Origin: an uncultured Oscillospiraceae bacterium
GTDB taxonomy: Bacteria > Bacillota > Clostridia > Oscillospirales > Oscillospiraceae
Assembly: GCA_934646005.1 (NCBI GenBank)
Contig: CAKUED010000006.1
Location: 1-64,000 of the forward strand
DNA length: 64,000 nucleotides
Direction: 5' to 3'
This document shows, in pieces, positions 50,902 through 60,200 of this stretch; position 1 is the stretch's first letter; every line of letters begins with the position of its first letter. A model generated the notes under the pieces. That model ran no database searches and was not told the origin of the DNA. It saw only the letters and a list, made by a program, of their open reading frames with translations. Position numbers and translations under genes: made by a program.

Positions 50902-51852
50902 ATGATTTCGCATGGGAAAAACGTCAAGGTGTTCTGCGCCAACGCGAACCGTCCGTTCGCCGAGGGCATCTGCCGCAAGCTGTGGCTGCCGCTGGGTGAC
51001 TGCACCGTCACGACCTTTGCCGACGGCGAGGTCTCGCTGACCATCAACGAATCCGTTCGCGGCAGCGACGTGTTCCTGGTCCAGTCCACCTGCAAGCCCG
51101 TGAACAACAACCTCATGGAGCTGCTCATTATGATCGACGCCTGCAAGCGCGCCTCCGCGGGCCGTATCACCGCCGTCATCCCCTATTTCGGCTACGCCCG
51201 GCAGGATCGCAAGGCAAAGGGTCGTGACCCCATCTCCGCGAAGCTGGTCGCCAACATGATCGAGGCGGCGGGCGCGGACCGCGTGCTGACCATGGACCTG
51301 CACGCCGCGCAGATCCAGGGCTTCTTTGATATTCCCGTGGATAACCTGCTGGCAAACCCCGCGTTTGTGAAGTATTACATGGACAAATTCCCCGATCATG
51401 AGGAAATGGTCGTTGTTTCGCCGGACGTCGGCTCGGTCGCGCGCAGCCGCACGTTTGCCAACAAGATGGGCATGGGCCTTGCCATCGTCGATAAGCGCCG
51501 CGAAAAGGCGAACTGCTGCGAGGTCATGAACGTCATCGGCGACGTGCGCGGCAAAAAGTGCATCCTGTTTGACGACATGGTCGATACCGCGGGCTCTCTG
51601 TGCAACGCCGCCAAGGCGATCGTGGAGATCGGCGGGGCGACAGAGGTGTACGCCTGCGCCTCGCACGGCGTGCTGTCGGGTCCCGCTCTGGAGCGCATCG
51701 CAAACAGCCCCATCAAGGAGCTGACGCTGCTCAACACCATCCCCGCGCCCGATGGGCTGCCTGCAAACATCAACTATATCGACATCTCCCCCGTCTTTGC
51801 CGACGCCATCCAGCGCATCTACGAGGAGAACTCGATGTCCGTCCTGTTCTAA
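50902..51852 (+). CDS. prs: Ribose-phosphate pyrophosphokinase
   Basis: This 316-residue enzyme makes PRPP from ribose-5-phosphate and ATP for purine, pyrimidine, NAD and His/Trp synthesis. Landmarks in order are FADGEVSLTINESVRGSDVF near residue 40, the flexible-loop region YFGYARQDRKAKGRDPISAK near 95, MDLHAAQIQGFFDIPVDNL near 130, VSPDVGSVARSRTFA near 173 and the PRPP-binding loop CILFDDMVDTAGSLCNAA near 218. AAGAGGGG precedes the ATG. pth starts 2 bases after the stop. This resembles the common glmU-prs-pth-mfd order in Firmicutes. Confidence 0.97.
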   Translation: MISHGKNVKVFCANANRPFAEGICRKLWLPLGDCTVTTFADGEVSLTINESVRGSDVFLVQSTCKPVNNNLMELLIMIDACKRASAGRITAVIPYFGYARQDRKAKGRDPISAKLVANMIEAAGADRVLTMDLHAAQIQGFFDIPVDNLLANPAFVKYYMDKFPDHEEMVVVSPDVGSVARSRTFANKMGMGLAIVDKRREKANCCEVMNVIGDVRGKKCILFDDMVDTAGSLCNAAKAIVEIGGATEVYACASHGVLSGPALERIANSPIKELTLLNTIPAPDGLPANINYIDISPVFADAIQRIYEENSMSVLF

Positions 51853-51854
51853 AG

Positions 51855-52448
51855 ATGCTGTTCGGCAAAAAGCCCGCCTGTGACTGGCTGATCGTCGGGC
51901 TGGGCAACCCCGGCAGGGAATACGAGCGCTCGCGGCACAATATGGGCTTTCGCGCGCTCGACCTGCTTGCGGGAACACTCGGCGTGAGCGTCAAAAAGGC
52001 GAAATTCCGCGCGCTCACCGCGCAGGCAAGCTACCGCGGGCAGAAGCTGCTGCTCATGAAGCCGGAGACGTTCATGAACGCGTCCGGCATGGCGGTGGAG
52101 CAGGCGGTGCAGTATTATAAGCTCCCGCCGGAGCGGGTGCTGGTGCTGTTTGACGATATTTCCCTCGCGCCGGGGCGCATCCGCGTGCGTCCGTCCGGCT
52201 CGGCGGGCGGGCATAACGGCATCAAGTCCATCATTTCCGTCCTGCATTCCGACGAGTTCCCGCGCGTCAAGATCGGCGTGGGCGAAAAGCCGTCGCCGGA
52301 GTACGACCTGGCGGATTGGGTGCTGGGGCAAATTCCAAAGGCGCAGCAGGCGCTCATCGACACCGCCCTACAGCACGCCGCCGAAGCGGCGCTGTGCATC
52401 GTGGAGTCCGGCTGCCAGAGGGCGGCGGCGGAATTTAATGGACTATAA
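51855..52448 (+). CDS. pth: Peptidyl-tRNA hydrolase
   Basis: This 197-residue enzyme recycles peptidyl-tRNA from stalled ribosomes. It begins LIVGLGNPGREYERSRHNMG, with the catalytic His at residue 28 in SRHNM, then KPETFMNASGMAVEQAV near 65, LVLFDDISLAPGRIRVR near 98 and the SAGGHNGIKSIISVL motif near 118. The ATG at 51855 lies 2 bases after the prs stop without a clear own Shine-Dalgarno, so it is probably translated by coupling. An in-frame upstream extension overlaps prs and is rejected. Confidence 0.96.
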   Translation: MLFGKKPACDWLIVGLGNPGREYERSRHNMGFRALDLLAGTLGVSVKKAKFRALTAQASYRGQKLLLMKPETFMNASGMAVEQAVQYYKLPPERVLVLFDDISLAPGRIRVRPSGSAGGHNGIKSIISVLHSDEFPRVKIGVGEKPSPEYDLADWVLGQIPKAQQALIDTALQHAAEAALCIVESGCQRAAAEFNGL

Positions 52449-52535
52449 AATGTAAAAATCGACACGGCGATGGGAAGCCCCATCGCCGCGCTCGTGCGTG
52501 GAGAAGAAATTTTTGCCGCGCCAATGCGAAACGGT

Positions 52536-53103
52536 ACGCACCCGTAGGGGCGGACGACCCTGTCCGCCCGGCAGAATGCACCTGCAACCACGGACGTACC
52601 GATGCAAAACCGTACAACGTTTGTAGGGGTCGATGCCCATCTTCGGCGCTAAGAGCCGCGCTGCGCGCGGTTGCGCCTCGAAACTAGCCTGCGGGCGTCG
52701 CATCGACCCGGCGGTGTGCAATCACAAATTTGCACGCACTATCGGCGAAAATGCACAACGTTTTGTAGGGGCGGACGCCTCTGTCCGCCCGTAGGGCAAT
52801 CGCAAATTTGCCGCAACGTATCGTAAAAACGCAATATTGCCCGACATGCTGTAGGGGAGGGGTTCTACCCCTCCCGCGCACGGCACACCAACAAAATCGC
52901 ACAACGAATGGCGACAACGTAAAATCTCCGTAGGGGTCGATGCCCACATCGACCCGGCGGGGTGCAACCACAAAATTGCGCGCATTTTCGGCGACCCCGC
53001 ACAGCGCCCCTACAAAACGTTGTGCGGGTTCGCCGTTCATTGTACAGATTTGTTAGTGCGCACCACGCGGGCGGGGCAAGCCACTCCTCTGCGTTACGAC
53101 GAA
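52536..53103 (-). repeat. Family 1 array, rearranged, with a 61-base insert in one B palindrome
   Basis: Modules: A 52543-52569, B 52622-52709 carrying an insert (about 52639-52700), A 52765-52790, C 52851-52875, B 52930-52955, a degenerate CCCCTAC piece near 53003, and a C-type end with GCGTTACGACGAA (53068-53103). The inserted sequence, with CTTCGGCGCTAAGAGCC and GCGTCG at its ends, is the reverse complement of the one at 40159-40218 except for one base. No gene is seen in this gap. Confidence 0.85.
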
Positions 53104-53137
53104 CTCATCACTCCTGAACTTTTACGGAGGTCTTTCC

Positions 53138-56100
53138 ATGTCCATCCTACTCACCGCCTTATCCTCTCTGCCGGACTATCAGAAGCTGCTCGCCTCGCTC
53201 GCGGCGCGGCAGACCGTTGCGGTGTCGGGCGTCAGCCAGATCTGCCGCAGCCATGTCATCGCCTCGCTGCTGGCGGATACCGAGCGCCCCGCGCTCATTC
53301 TCTGTCAGGACGATCTGGCGGCGCAGCGCGTGCAGGCGGAGCTGGCGGCGATGCTGGATACGCCGCCGGAGCTGCTGCCGGGGCGGATGCTCACGTTTTA
53401 CGACGCGGCGGGCGTCTCGCGCGAGTGGGAGCACAAGCGCCTGCGGCTGCTGTACGCGCTGGCGACGGGGCAGGCAAAGGTGGTCGTGGCATCGTTTGAG
53501 GCGCTTTCTCTGCGCACAATGCCGCGCGCGACGCTGTTTTCCGCGTCCATCACGCTGCGCCCCGGCGCGGTGTTTGACATGGACGACTTGCTCGCGCGGC
53601 TCACGGCGGCGGGGTATTCGCGCACGACGCTCGTGGAGGGCGTGGGGCAGTTCGCGCTGCGCGGCGGCATTCTGGACGTGTTTTCGCCGTCCGCGCCGCA
53701 GCCGGTGCGCGCGGAATTTTTCGGCGACGAGGTGGACGCGATGGGTTATTTTGACCCCGTGACGCAGCGGCGCACCGAAAATGCGGACGAAGCGGTCCTG
53801 CTGCCGGTGGCGGAGAGCGTCGCCGACCTGCATCCCGGCGGGCGCGCGGGGCTGTGCGAGGACTTAACGGCGCTCATCGCGCGGCAGCGCCGACGCAAAA
53901 CGCCGAACGAGGCGCTCATCAAAACGCTGGAGGCTGACCGCGAAAAGCTGCAAACGGGGCTGCCGTTTGCGGCCGCCGACCGCTATCTGGCACTGATCTA
54001 CCCCGAGCTGACCACGGCGGCGGACTATATCTCACAGGACGCGCTCGTTTTTTTCTGCGACCACGGGAATCTGCGCCGCGCGGAAAAGGCGCGCACGGAG
54101 GACCTGGGCTTGCAGCTCGACGCGTTTTTGCAGGACGGGACGCTCGCGGGCGAGCTGTGCGATTTTTCGCAGAGTCTGGAGGATCTGGCGGGCAGCTTCG
54201 CGGGGCGCGGCGCGGCGTATTTTGACGCGTTTTTGTCCGCGCAGTATCCCGAAAGCCTGCCGCCGCAGGCGCTGTACAGCATCGTCTCCAAGCAGCTCCC
54301 CGGCTATGGCGGGAGCTTGGATACGGCGGTGCAGGACCTAAAGCACTACGCGTCCAGCGGCTTTGGCAGTCTGGTGCTCTGCGGCGGCAGGCGGCGCGGC
54401 GAAATTCTCAAGGAGCTGCTGCACGCGCAGCAGGTGGACGCGCTGCTCGCCTTCCCGTGCACGGCGCTGCCCAAGGCGGGGCAGATCTTAATTACCGACG
54501 GCAGCCTGCCCGCCGGCATGGAATATCCCGACCTCAAATTCGCGGTGCTGACCGAGGGGCAGATCATGGCGCGCAGCGACCGGCGCAAAAAAGCGCCGCC
54601 CAAGCGCGCGACGAACCGCAAAAAGCTCGACTCGTTCACCGATCTCACCCCCGGCGACCTTGTGGTGCATGAGCATCACGGCATCGGGCGCTATGTGGGC
54701 ATGGAGCAAATTCGCGTGGACGGGGCGCTGAAGGACTATGTGAAGCTCGCCTATCAGGGCACGGACGTGCTGTACGTTCCGGCGACGCAGCTCGATCTGG
54801 TGAGCAAATACATCGGCGGCGGCGAGGACGCGCCGGTGCGCCTGAACAAGCTCGGCGGCGACCAGTGGCAGAAAACAAAAGCCAAGGCAAAGGCAGCGGC
54901 GACGGATATGGCAAAGGGGCTCATCCAGCTCTATGCCGAGCGAAAGCGTCTGCCGGGCTTTGCCTTTGCCGCCGATACGCCGTGGCAGCAGGAGTTTGAG
55001 GAGTCGTTCGAGTACCCGGAGACGGACGATCAGCTGCGCTGCATCGACGAGATCAAGCGCGACATGGAAGCGCCCACGCCGATGGAGCGGCTTTTGTGCG
55101 GCGACGTCGGCTTCGGCAAGACGGAGGTCGCGCTGCGCGCGGCGATGAAATGTATGTTAGATGGCAGGCAGGTCGCGATCTTAGTCCCGACCACGGTGCT
55201 TGCCCAGCAGCACTACACCACGGCGCTGCGGCGCTTCGGCTCGTTCCCGGTGACGATCGACGTGCTCTCGCGCTTCCGCACCCCCGCGCAGCAGAAAAAA
55301 ACGCTCGCCGCGCTCGCGGCGGGCAAGGTGGATATGATCATCGGCACGCACAAGCTGCTGCAAAAGGATATTCAGTTCAAAAGTCTGGGGCTTCTCATCG
55401 TGGACGAGGAGCAGCGCTTCGGCGTGAGCCACAAGGAGCGGTTAAAAGAGCTCTCGCGCGGCGTGGATGTGCTGACGCTGTCGGCAACGCCCATCCCGCG
55501 CACGCTCAACATGGCGCTGTCGGGTCTGCGCGATATGTCCACCATCGAGCAGCCGCCGCAGGACCGCTACCCGGTGCAGACGTTCGTGCTGGAATACAAC
55601 GAGCGCGTGCTCGACACCGCCATCCGGCGCGAGCTGGAGCGCGGCGGGCAGGTGTATTACCTTCATAACCGCGTGGAATCCATCGACCAGTGCGCCGCGC
55701 GCCTGCGCGAGCGGCTGGGCGAGGTGGAGGTCGCCGTGGCGCACGGCAAAATGAACGAGGAGCAGCTCGGCTCGGTCATGCAGCGCATGGCGGAGGGCGA
55801 GGTGCAGGTACTCGTGTGTACCACGATCATCGAGACCGGCATCGACCTGCCGAACGTGAACACGCTCATCATCGAGGACGCCGACCGGCTGGGTCTGGCG
55901 CAGCTCCACCAGCTCCGCGGGCGCGTCGGGCGCTCAAGCCGCCACGCGTTTGCGTACCTCACGTTCCGGCGCGGCAAGGTGCTGACCGAGGTCGCCGAAA
56001 AGCGCCTGAACGCCATCCGCGAATACGCCGAGTTCGGCTCGGGCTTCAAGATCGCGATGCGCGATTTAGAGATCCGCGGCGCGGGCGACCTCCTTGGCGC

Positions 56101-56653
56101 GGAGCAGTCGGGGCACATGATGTCGGTCGGCTATGATATGTACCTGAAATTGCTCGAGGATGCCGTGCTGGAGCAGCGCGGCGAGACGGCGCTCAAGGAG
56201 CCGGAGTGTACCGCCGACCTCAACGTCACGGCGAACATCGACAAAAATTACGTCCCGTCCGGCGAGCAGCGCATGGACCTTTATCGCCGCATGGCGGCGG
56301 TGCGCACGCAGCAGGACGCCGACGACCTGCTCGACGAGATCGTCGATCGCTTCGGCGACACGCCGAAGGGCGTGCTGAACCTCCTCGACATCGCCCTCCT
56401 GCGCGCCCGCGCGGCGGCGGCGGGCATGACGGAGATCGCGCAAAAGGGCGAGGCGCTCACGTTCACCCTCGGCGCGTTCGATTTTGCCGCCATCGCCGAG
56501 CTCTGCGCCAAGCCGCCGTATACGGGCAGAACGTTCTTCTCCGCGAAGCTCCCCGCGGCGATCACCGTGCGGCTCAAAAAAGGCGAAGACCCGCTCAAGC
56601 TGGCAAAGGGACTCGTCGCGGAGTACGCGGCAATGAGAGGGAAATTGGAATAA
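53138..56653 (+). CDS. mfd: Transcription-repair coupling factor Mfd
   Basis: This 1171-residue helicase-like translocase removes stalled RNA polymerase and recruits UvrA. The UvrB-like N-terminal part includes FGDEVDAMGYFDPVTQRR near 195. The polymerase-interaction domain is FTDLTPGDLVVHEHHGIGRY near 505-525. The superfamily 2 motor has GDVGFGKTEVALRAAM near 655, LLIVDEEQRFGVSHKE near 752, LSATPIPRTLNMALSG near 784, TIIETGIDLPNVNTLI near 898 and QLRGRVGRSSRHAFAYL near 928. The C-terminal domain is complete. ATG 53138 has ACGGAGG upstream. A terminator follows. Confidence 0.97.
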   Translation: MSILLTALSSLPDYQKLLASLAARQTVAVSGVSQICRSHVIASLLADTERPALILCQDDLAAQRVQAELAAMLDTPPELLPGRMLTFYDAAGVSREWEHKRLRLLYALATGQAKVVVASFEALSLRTMPRATLFSASITLRPGAVFDMDDLLARLTAAGYSRTTLVEGVGQFALRGGILDVFSPSAPQPVRAEFFGDEVDAMGYFDPVTQRRTENADEAVLLPVAESVADLHPGGRAGLCEDLTALIARQRRRKTPNEALIKTLEADREKLQTGLPFAAADRYLALIYPELTTAADYISQDALVFFCDHGNLRRAEKARTEDLGLQLDAFLQDGTLAGELCDFSQSLEDLAGSFAGRGAAYFDAFLSAQYPESLPPQALYSIVSKQLPGYGGSLDTAVQDLKHYASSGFGSLVLCGGRRRGEILKELLHAQQVDALLAFPCTALPKAGQILITDGSLPAGMEYPDLKFAVLTEGQIMARSDRRKKAPPKRATNRKKLDSFTDLTPGDLVVHEHHGIGRYVGMEQIRVDGALKDYVKLAYQGTDVLYVPATQLDLVSKYIGGGEDAPVRLNKLGGDQWQKTKAKAKAAATDMAKGLIQLYAERKRLPGFAFAADTPWQQEFEESFEYPETDDQLRCIDEIKRDMEAPTPMERLLCGDVGFGKTEVALRAAMKCMLDGRQVAILVPTTVLAQQHYTTALRRFGSFPVTIDVLSRFRTPAQQKKTLAALAAGKVDMIIGTHKLLQKDIQFKSLGLLIVDEEQRFGVSHKERLKELSRGVDVLTLSATPIPRTLNMALSGLRDMSTIEQPPQDRYPVQTFVLEYNERVLDTAIRRELERGGQVYYLHNRVESIDQCAARLRERLGEVEVAVAHGKMNEEQLGSVMQRMAEGEVQVLVCTTIIETGIDLPNVNTLIIEDADRLGLAQLHQLRGRVGRSSRHAFAYLTFRRGKVLTEVAEKRLNAIREYAEFGSGFKIAMRDLEIRGAGDLLGAEQSGHMMSVGYDMYLKLLEDAVLEQRGETALKEPECTADLNVTANIDKNYVPSGEQRMDLYRRMAAVRTQQDADDLLDEIVDRFGDTPKGVLNLLDIALLRARAAAAGMTEIAQKGEALTFTLGAFDFAAIAELCAKPPYTGRTFFSAKLPAAITVRLKKGEDPLKLAKGLVAEYAAMRGKLE

Positions 56654-56662
56654 GAGTGAGAG

Positions 56663-56690
56663 ACCCCCGAACGATAAGTTCGGGGGTTTC
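56663..56690 (+). terminator. Terminator of mfd
   Basis: ACCCCCGAAC pairs with GTTCGGGGGT; TT follows and then the family 1 end TTCGTCGTAACG. The T run is short, so it may be weak or disturbed by the adjoining repeat. Confidence 0.7.
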
Positions 56691-57115
56691 GTCGTAACGC
56701 AGGGGCGGGGCTTGCCCCGCCCGGCAGGGTGCAATTGCAAAATCGCACGCACCATCGGCGACCACGCACACCGTTCTGTAGGGGCGGACGCCTCTGTCCG
56801 CCCGTGGGGCAATTGCAATTTTGCCGCAGGGTTTCGTAAAAACGAATATGCCCGCCGCGTGGGTCGATGTGGGCATCGACCCCTACAGGCATAGTGCGGG
56901 TTTGCATCGGCGCGTTTGGTTTTGCCGGTGCATCCTGCCGGGCGGACAGGGTCGTCCGCCCCTACGGGTGCGTTTCATTCCGCATCGGTGCATCCAAACC
57001 CGCGATATTTTACCGCGCGGGCGGGGTAGAACCCCGCCCCTACGCAAAATAATTACTTATTCACTCTTCACTATTACCTCTTACCTCAATTCGCCCCGCC
57101 CCTATGTTACGACTA
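56688..57115 (-). repeat. Family 1 array (C-A-B'-A'-C' form)
   Basis: TTCGTCGTAACG (56688-56699) is followed by C 56701-56724, A about 56779, B' about 56861, A' about 56939 and C' about 57018, then a CACTATTACCTCTTACC motif (57069-57085) and a last C-type end with TATGTTACGACTAAG (57103-57117). One B/A unit is missing compared with the complete inverse form. Confidence 0.82.
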
Positions 57116-57149
57116 AGAACGATACGTCCCGTCTCCTACTTTGGAGTGA

Positions 57150-57178
57150 TTTACAACTTGCGCGAATGCTGGTATACT
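57150..57178 (+). promoter_or_regulatory. Promoter of the SLH surface protein
   Basis: TTTACA at 57150-57155, a 17-base spacer and TATACT at 57173-57178. Confidence 0.75.
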
Positions 57179-57222
57179 AGATATGAAGTATACGCAATGC
57201 CAGCCGGATGGGAGGACATTTT

Positions 57223-60200
57223 ATGAAAAAACGGATCATTTGCCTGATTTTGGCGCTTACGCTGTGCCTGGGGCTGCTGCCGATGACGGCGGGAGCGGCG
57301 GACGGCGCGGACAGCGAGGCGCTTGTGCAGAGCGCGGACGCGGCGGTGCTCAGCACCGAAAACGCAGACGAGGGCGGGCACGCGGATCACAGATACTGCG
57401 GCAGCACCGACTGCGACCACGCGGAGAGCCGCATCCAGGATGCAAAGCCCATCGCCACGGCGGAGGATCTGCTGATGGCAGGCGAAGGCAAGTATTATCT
57501 GAGCGATAACATCACGCTGGACAAAACATGGGAGCCCAAGCACGGAACGGTGCTCTGCCTGAACGGAAAGACGATCACGGCGAAGGGCGTGAATGGCGCG
57601 GTGATCCGCGTCAACACGGCGCGCGTGTTTACGCTGCTTGACTGCAAAGGGACGGGCATCATTCGCCACAGCGGCGAGTATGGTCCGGGCGTGTTTGCGG
57701 CGGGTACATTCCATATGTATGGCGGCACGATCCGGGACAACACGGGCTTAAACGATGGCAGCCAGATAGACTTCGCGGGCGGCGTGCACATTTCCAGCTC
57801 GGGTACGTTCCATATGTACGGCGGTGCGGTCACGAAGAACGGATTCCGATACGCCGCGAACCCCAACGACCATGCGGGCGGCGTGTATGTCACCAAGGGC
57901 GGAAATCTCATCCTGTCCCGCGGCGCGGAGATCTTTGACAACTACGATAACGGCGATATTTATCTGGCGGACGGCGCAATGATCACGACCGACGGGGCGC
58001 TGACCGGCAGTGAGCGGTCGAGCGTGAGCGTGCGATACCTTCCTGTGGACGGCACGTCGCTCGCGGTCAGCGGCGCAAACAGCACGGACGTCAGCGGGCA
58101 TTTTGAGAGCAAGATCACCCAGTACGAGCTCTCCGAGCGCCCGTCCGACCATACGCTCCTGCTGACGAGAAAGCAGAGCGCGGTCACGGCGACCATTGAC
58201 CCCGCCAAGCCGACGCTGAAGGAGGGCGAACAGACGACCCTCACCGTCAACGTGACCGGCGGCAGCGGCCACACGCTCAGCTATCAGTGGTATCAGAACA
58301 CGCAGGATTCCCCCTTTGGCGGCGGCACGGCGATCAGCGGTGAGACCGGCGCGACGTTCAGCGTGCCTAACACCCTGACCCCCGGCACTTACTATTATTA
58401 CTGCCAGGTCAGTGTGCGCAACGCGCAGGGCGGCGTCTTTCAGAAAGAAAACGGCACAGCCGTCGTGAGAGTTCTGGGTAATCTGATAATCCAAAAGGGC
58501 GAAGACGTCACGCAGCCCTACGGCACGGAGGGCGGTAAGGTCACACTGGACATAACGGGCGCGGAGGGCTATACGCTCCTCTACCGGTGGTATCAGAATG
58601 ACGAAGAAGCAGGCACGGGCGCACCGATCCCCGGCGCGACGGGCGCGGAATATCCCATCCCCGCCGACACCCCGATCGGCACATACTACTATTACTGCAA
58701 GGTGACGGCGGCAGAGCTGAGTGAGCAGTTCACGACAAATCTCACCAAAGTGACCATCACTAAGGGGACGCTGCCGCTGACCGTATCGACTGGCTGGGTC
58801 TACGGCAGTACCGTGCCACAGCCGAGCGTGACCGGCTTGCCGGCGGGTGTGACAGTGGATCAAGCGACCGTCACCTACACGGACGCAAGGGGTAATGTCA
58901 TCACTCCCGGCAGCGAGACCCCCGTGGGCGACTACCACGTCAAGGTCGAGTATACGGATAGCAACGCAGACTATTCCGGCGAGGCTGACTTCAAGGTCAC
59001 ACCCATCCTCGTGGACAAAAGCCGGGTGGAGATCACGAACACCCACACGACTTACGACGGCACGACGAAGTACGCTTGGGAAGTCATCACAGTGACCGTG
59101 GAGGTGAATGGGAAGACGATCCCCCTGTCGTCCGAGGATTTTCACACCGGCGGGGTCACGGCTGCGTTAGGCGTGGAGACGCCCGGGTATCGAGGCGTGC
59201 TCACGCTGCAAGGCAACTACGCGATCGTCGGGAACGAGCAGGTGGACTTTACATGGTACATTGACCCGCGGGTGGCGGAGCTGGAGCTCGTGAACGCCGA
59301 CGGGCGCAAATACGGCGACGAGCTGGGCAATGTCACCATGCGGGTCGCAAACGCGGTCAGCGGGATCGGCGGCAATGTGACCGTGCGCTATACCGGCGGC
59401 GATGACCTCAGCGTCGGCGGCCACAACGTGACCGCGACGAAGCTGGTGACGAAGTACGACGGAGAAAACAAGAACTACAAGCTGCCCGACGAGAGCAGCA
59501 AGCGGACGCTGACCTATACCGTCGCAAAAGCCGACGCGCCCGTGCAGCGCAAAGACCTGACCATGGACGCCTACAACAACGTGGCAAAGATGTACACCTA
59601 CGATTTCACCAAGGAACTGCCGGAGCTGCCGGAGGGTCTGGAGTTCGGCACGGTCAGCTATGAAGGGCATACCAGCAGCTACACCAGCAATTGGATCGAC
59701 CCGGCAAGCCTCCACTTCGCCAATGGCGTTCTGACGTTCCCCACGACTCGGGCAAGCGCGCAGCCGCCCGCAACGATCCTTTTGTACACGGTCACGGTCA
59801 AGAGCAGCAACTACGAGGACTTCACGCTGGTTCTGGCGGTGAGCGCCAAGAACAAACCGCAGTTCCCCGTGCCGGTGGGCGACATCACGATGGACGGCTG
59901 GACCTACGGGCAGACTCCGACCACGCCGAGCGTCAAGGGTCTCCCGGCGGGCGTGACGCCGACGTTCACCTATCAGGACGCGACCGGCACGGACATCACC
60001 CCCACCTACACGACCGACGCGGGCGCGTACACCGTCACGGTCCGCGCTGAGACCGACGACATCGTCTACATCGGCACAAAGCCGTTCACCGTCGCGCCCA
60101 AGACGCTCACGAAGGACGACATCGGCGAGTACGACCCGAGCGGCTACGGCTTCATCCCCAATAAGGTCTATGACGGCAATACCGGCTTCGACCTGACCGG

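Noticed and set aside
52460-52721. Small minus-strand ORFs sharing a peptide block (RPQASFEAQPRAARLLAP) with the 40.1-kb region
   Set aside because: The similarity comes from the 61-base insert in the B palindrome, present in both orientations; there is no start signal.
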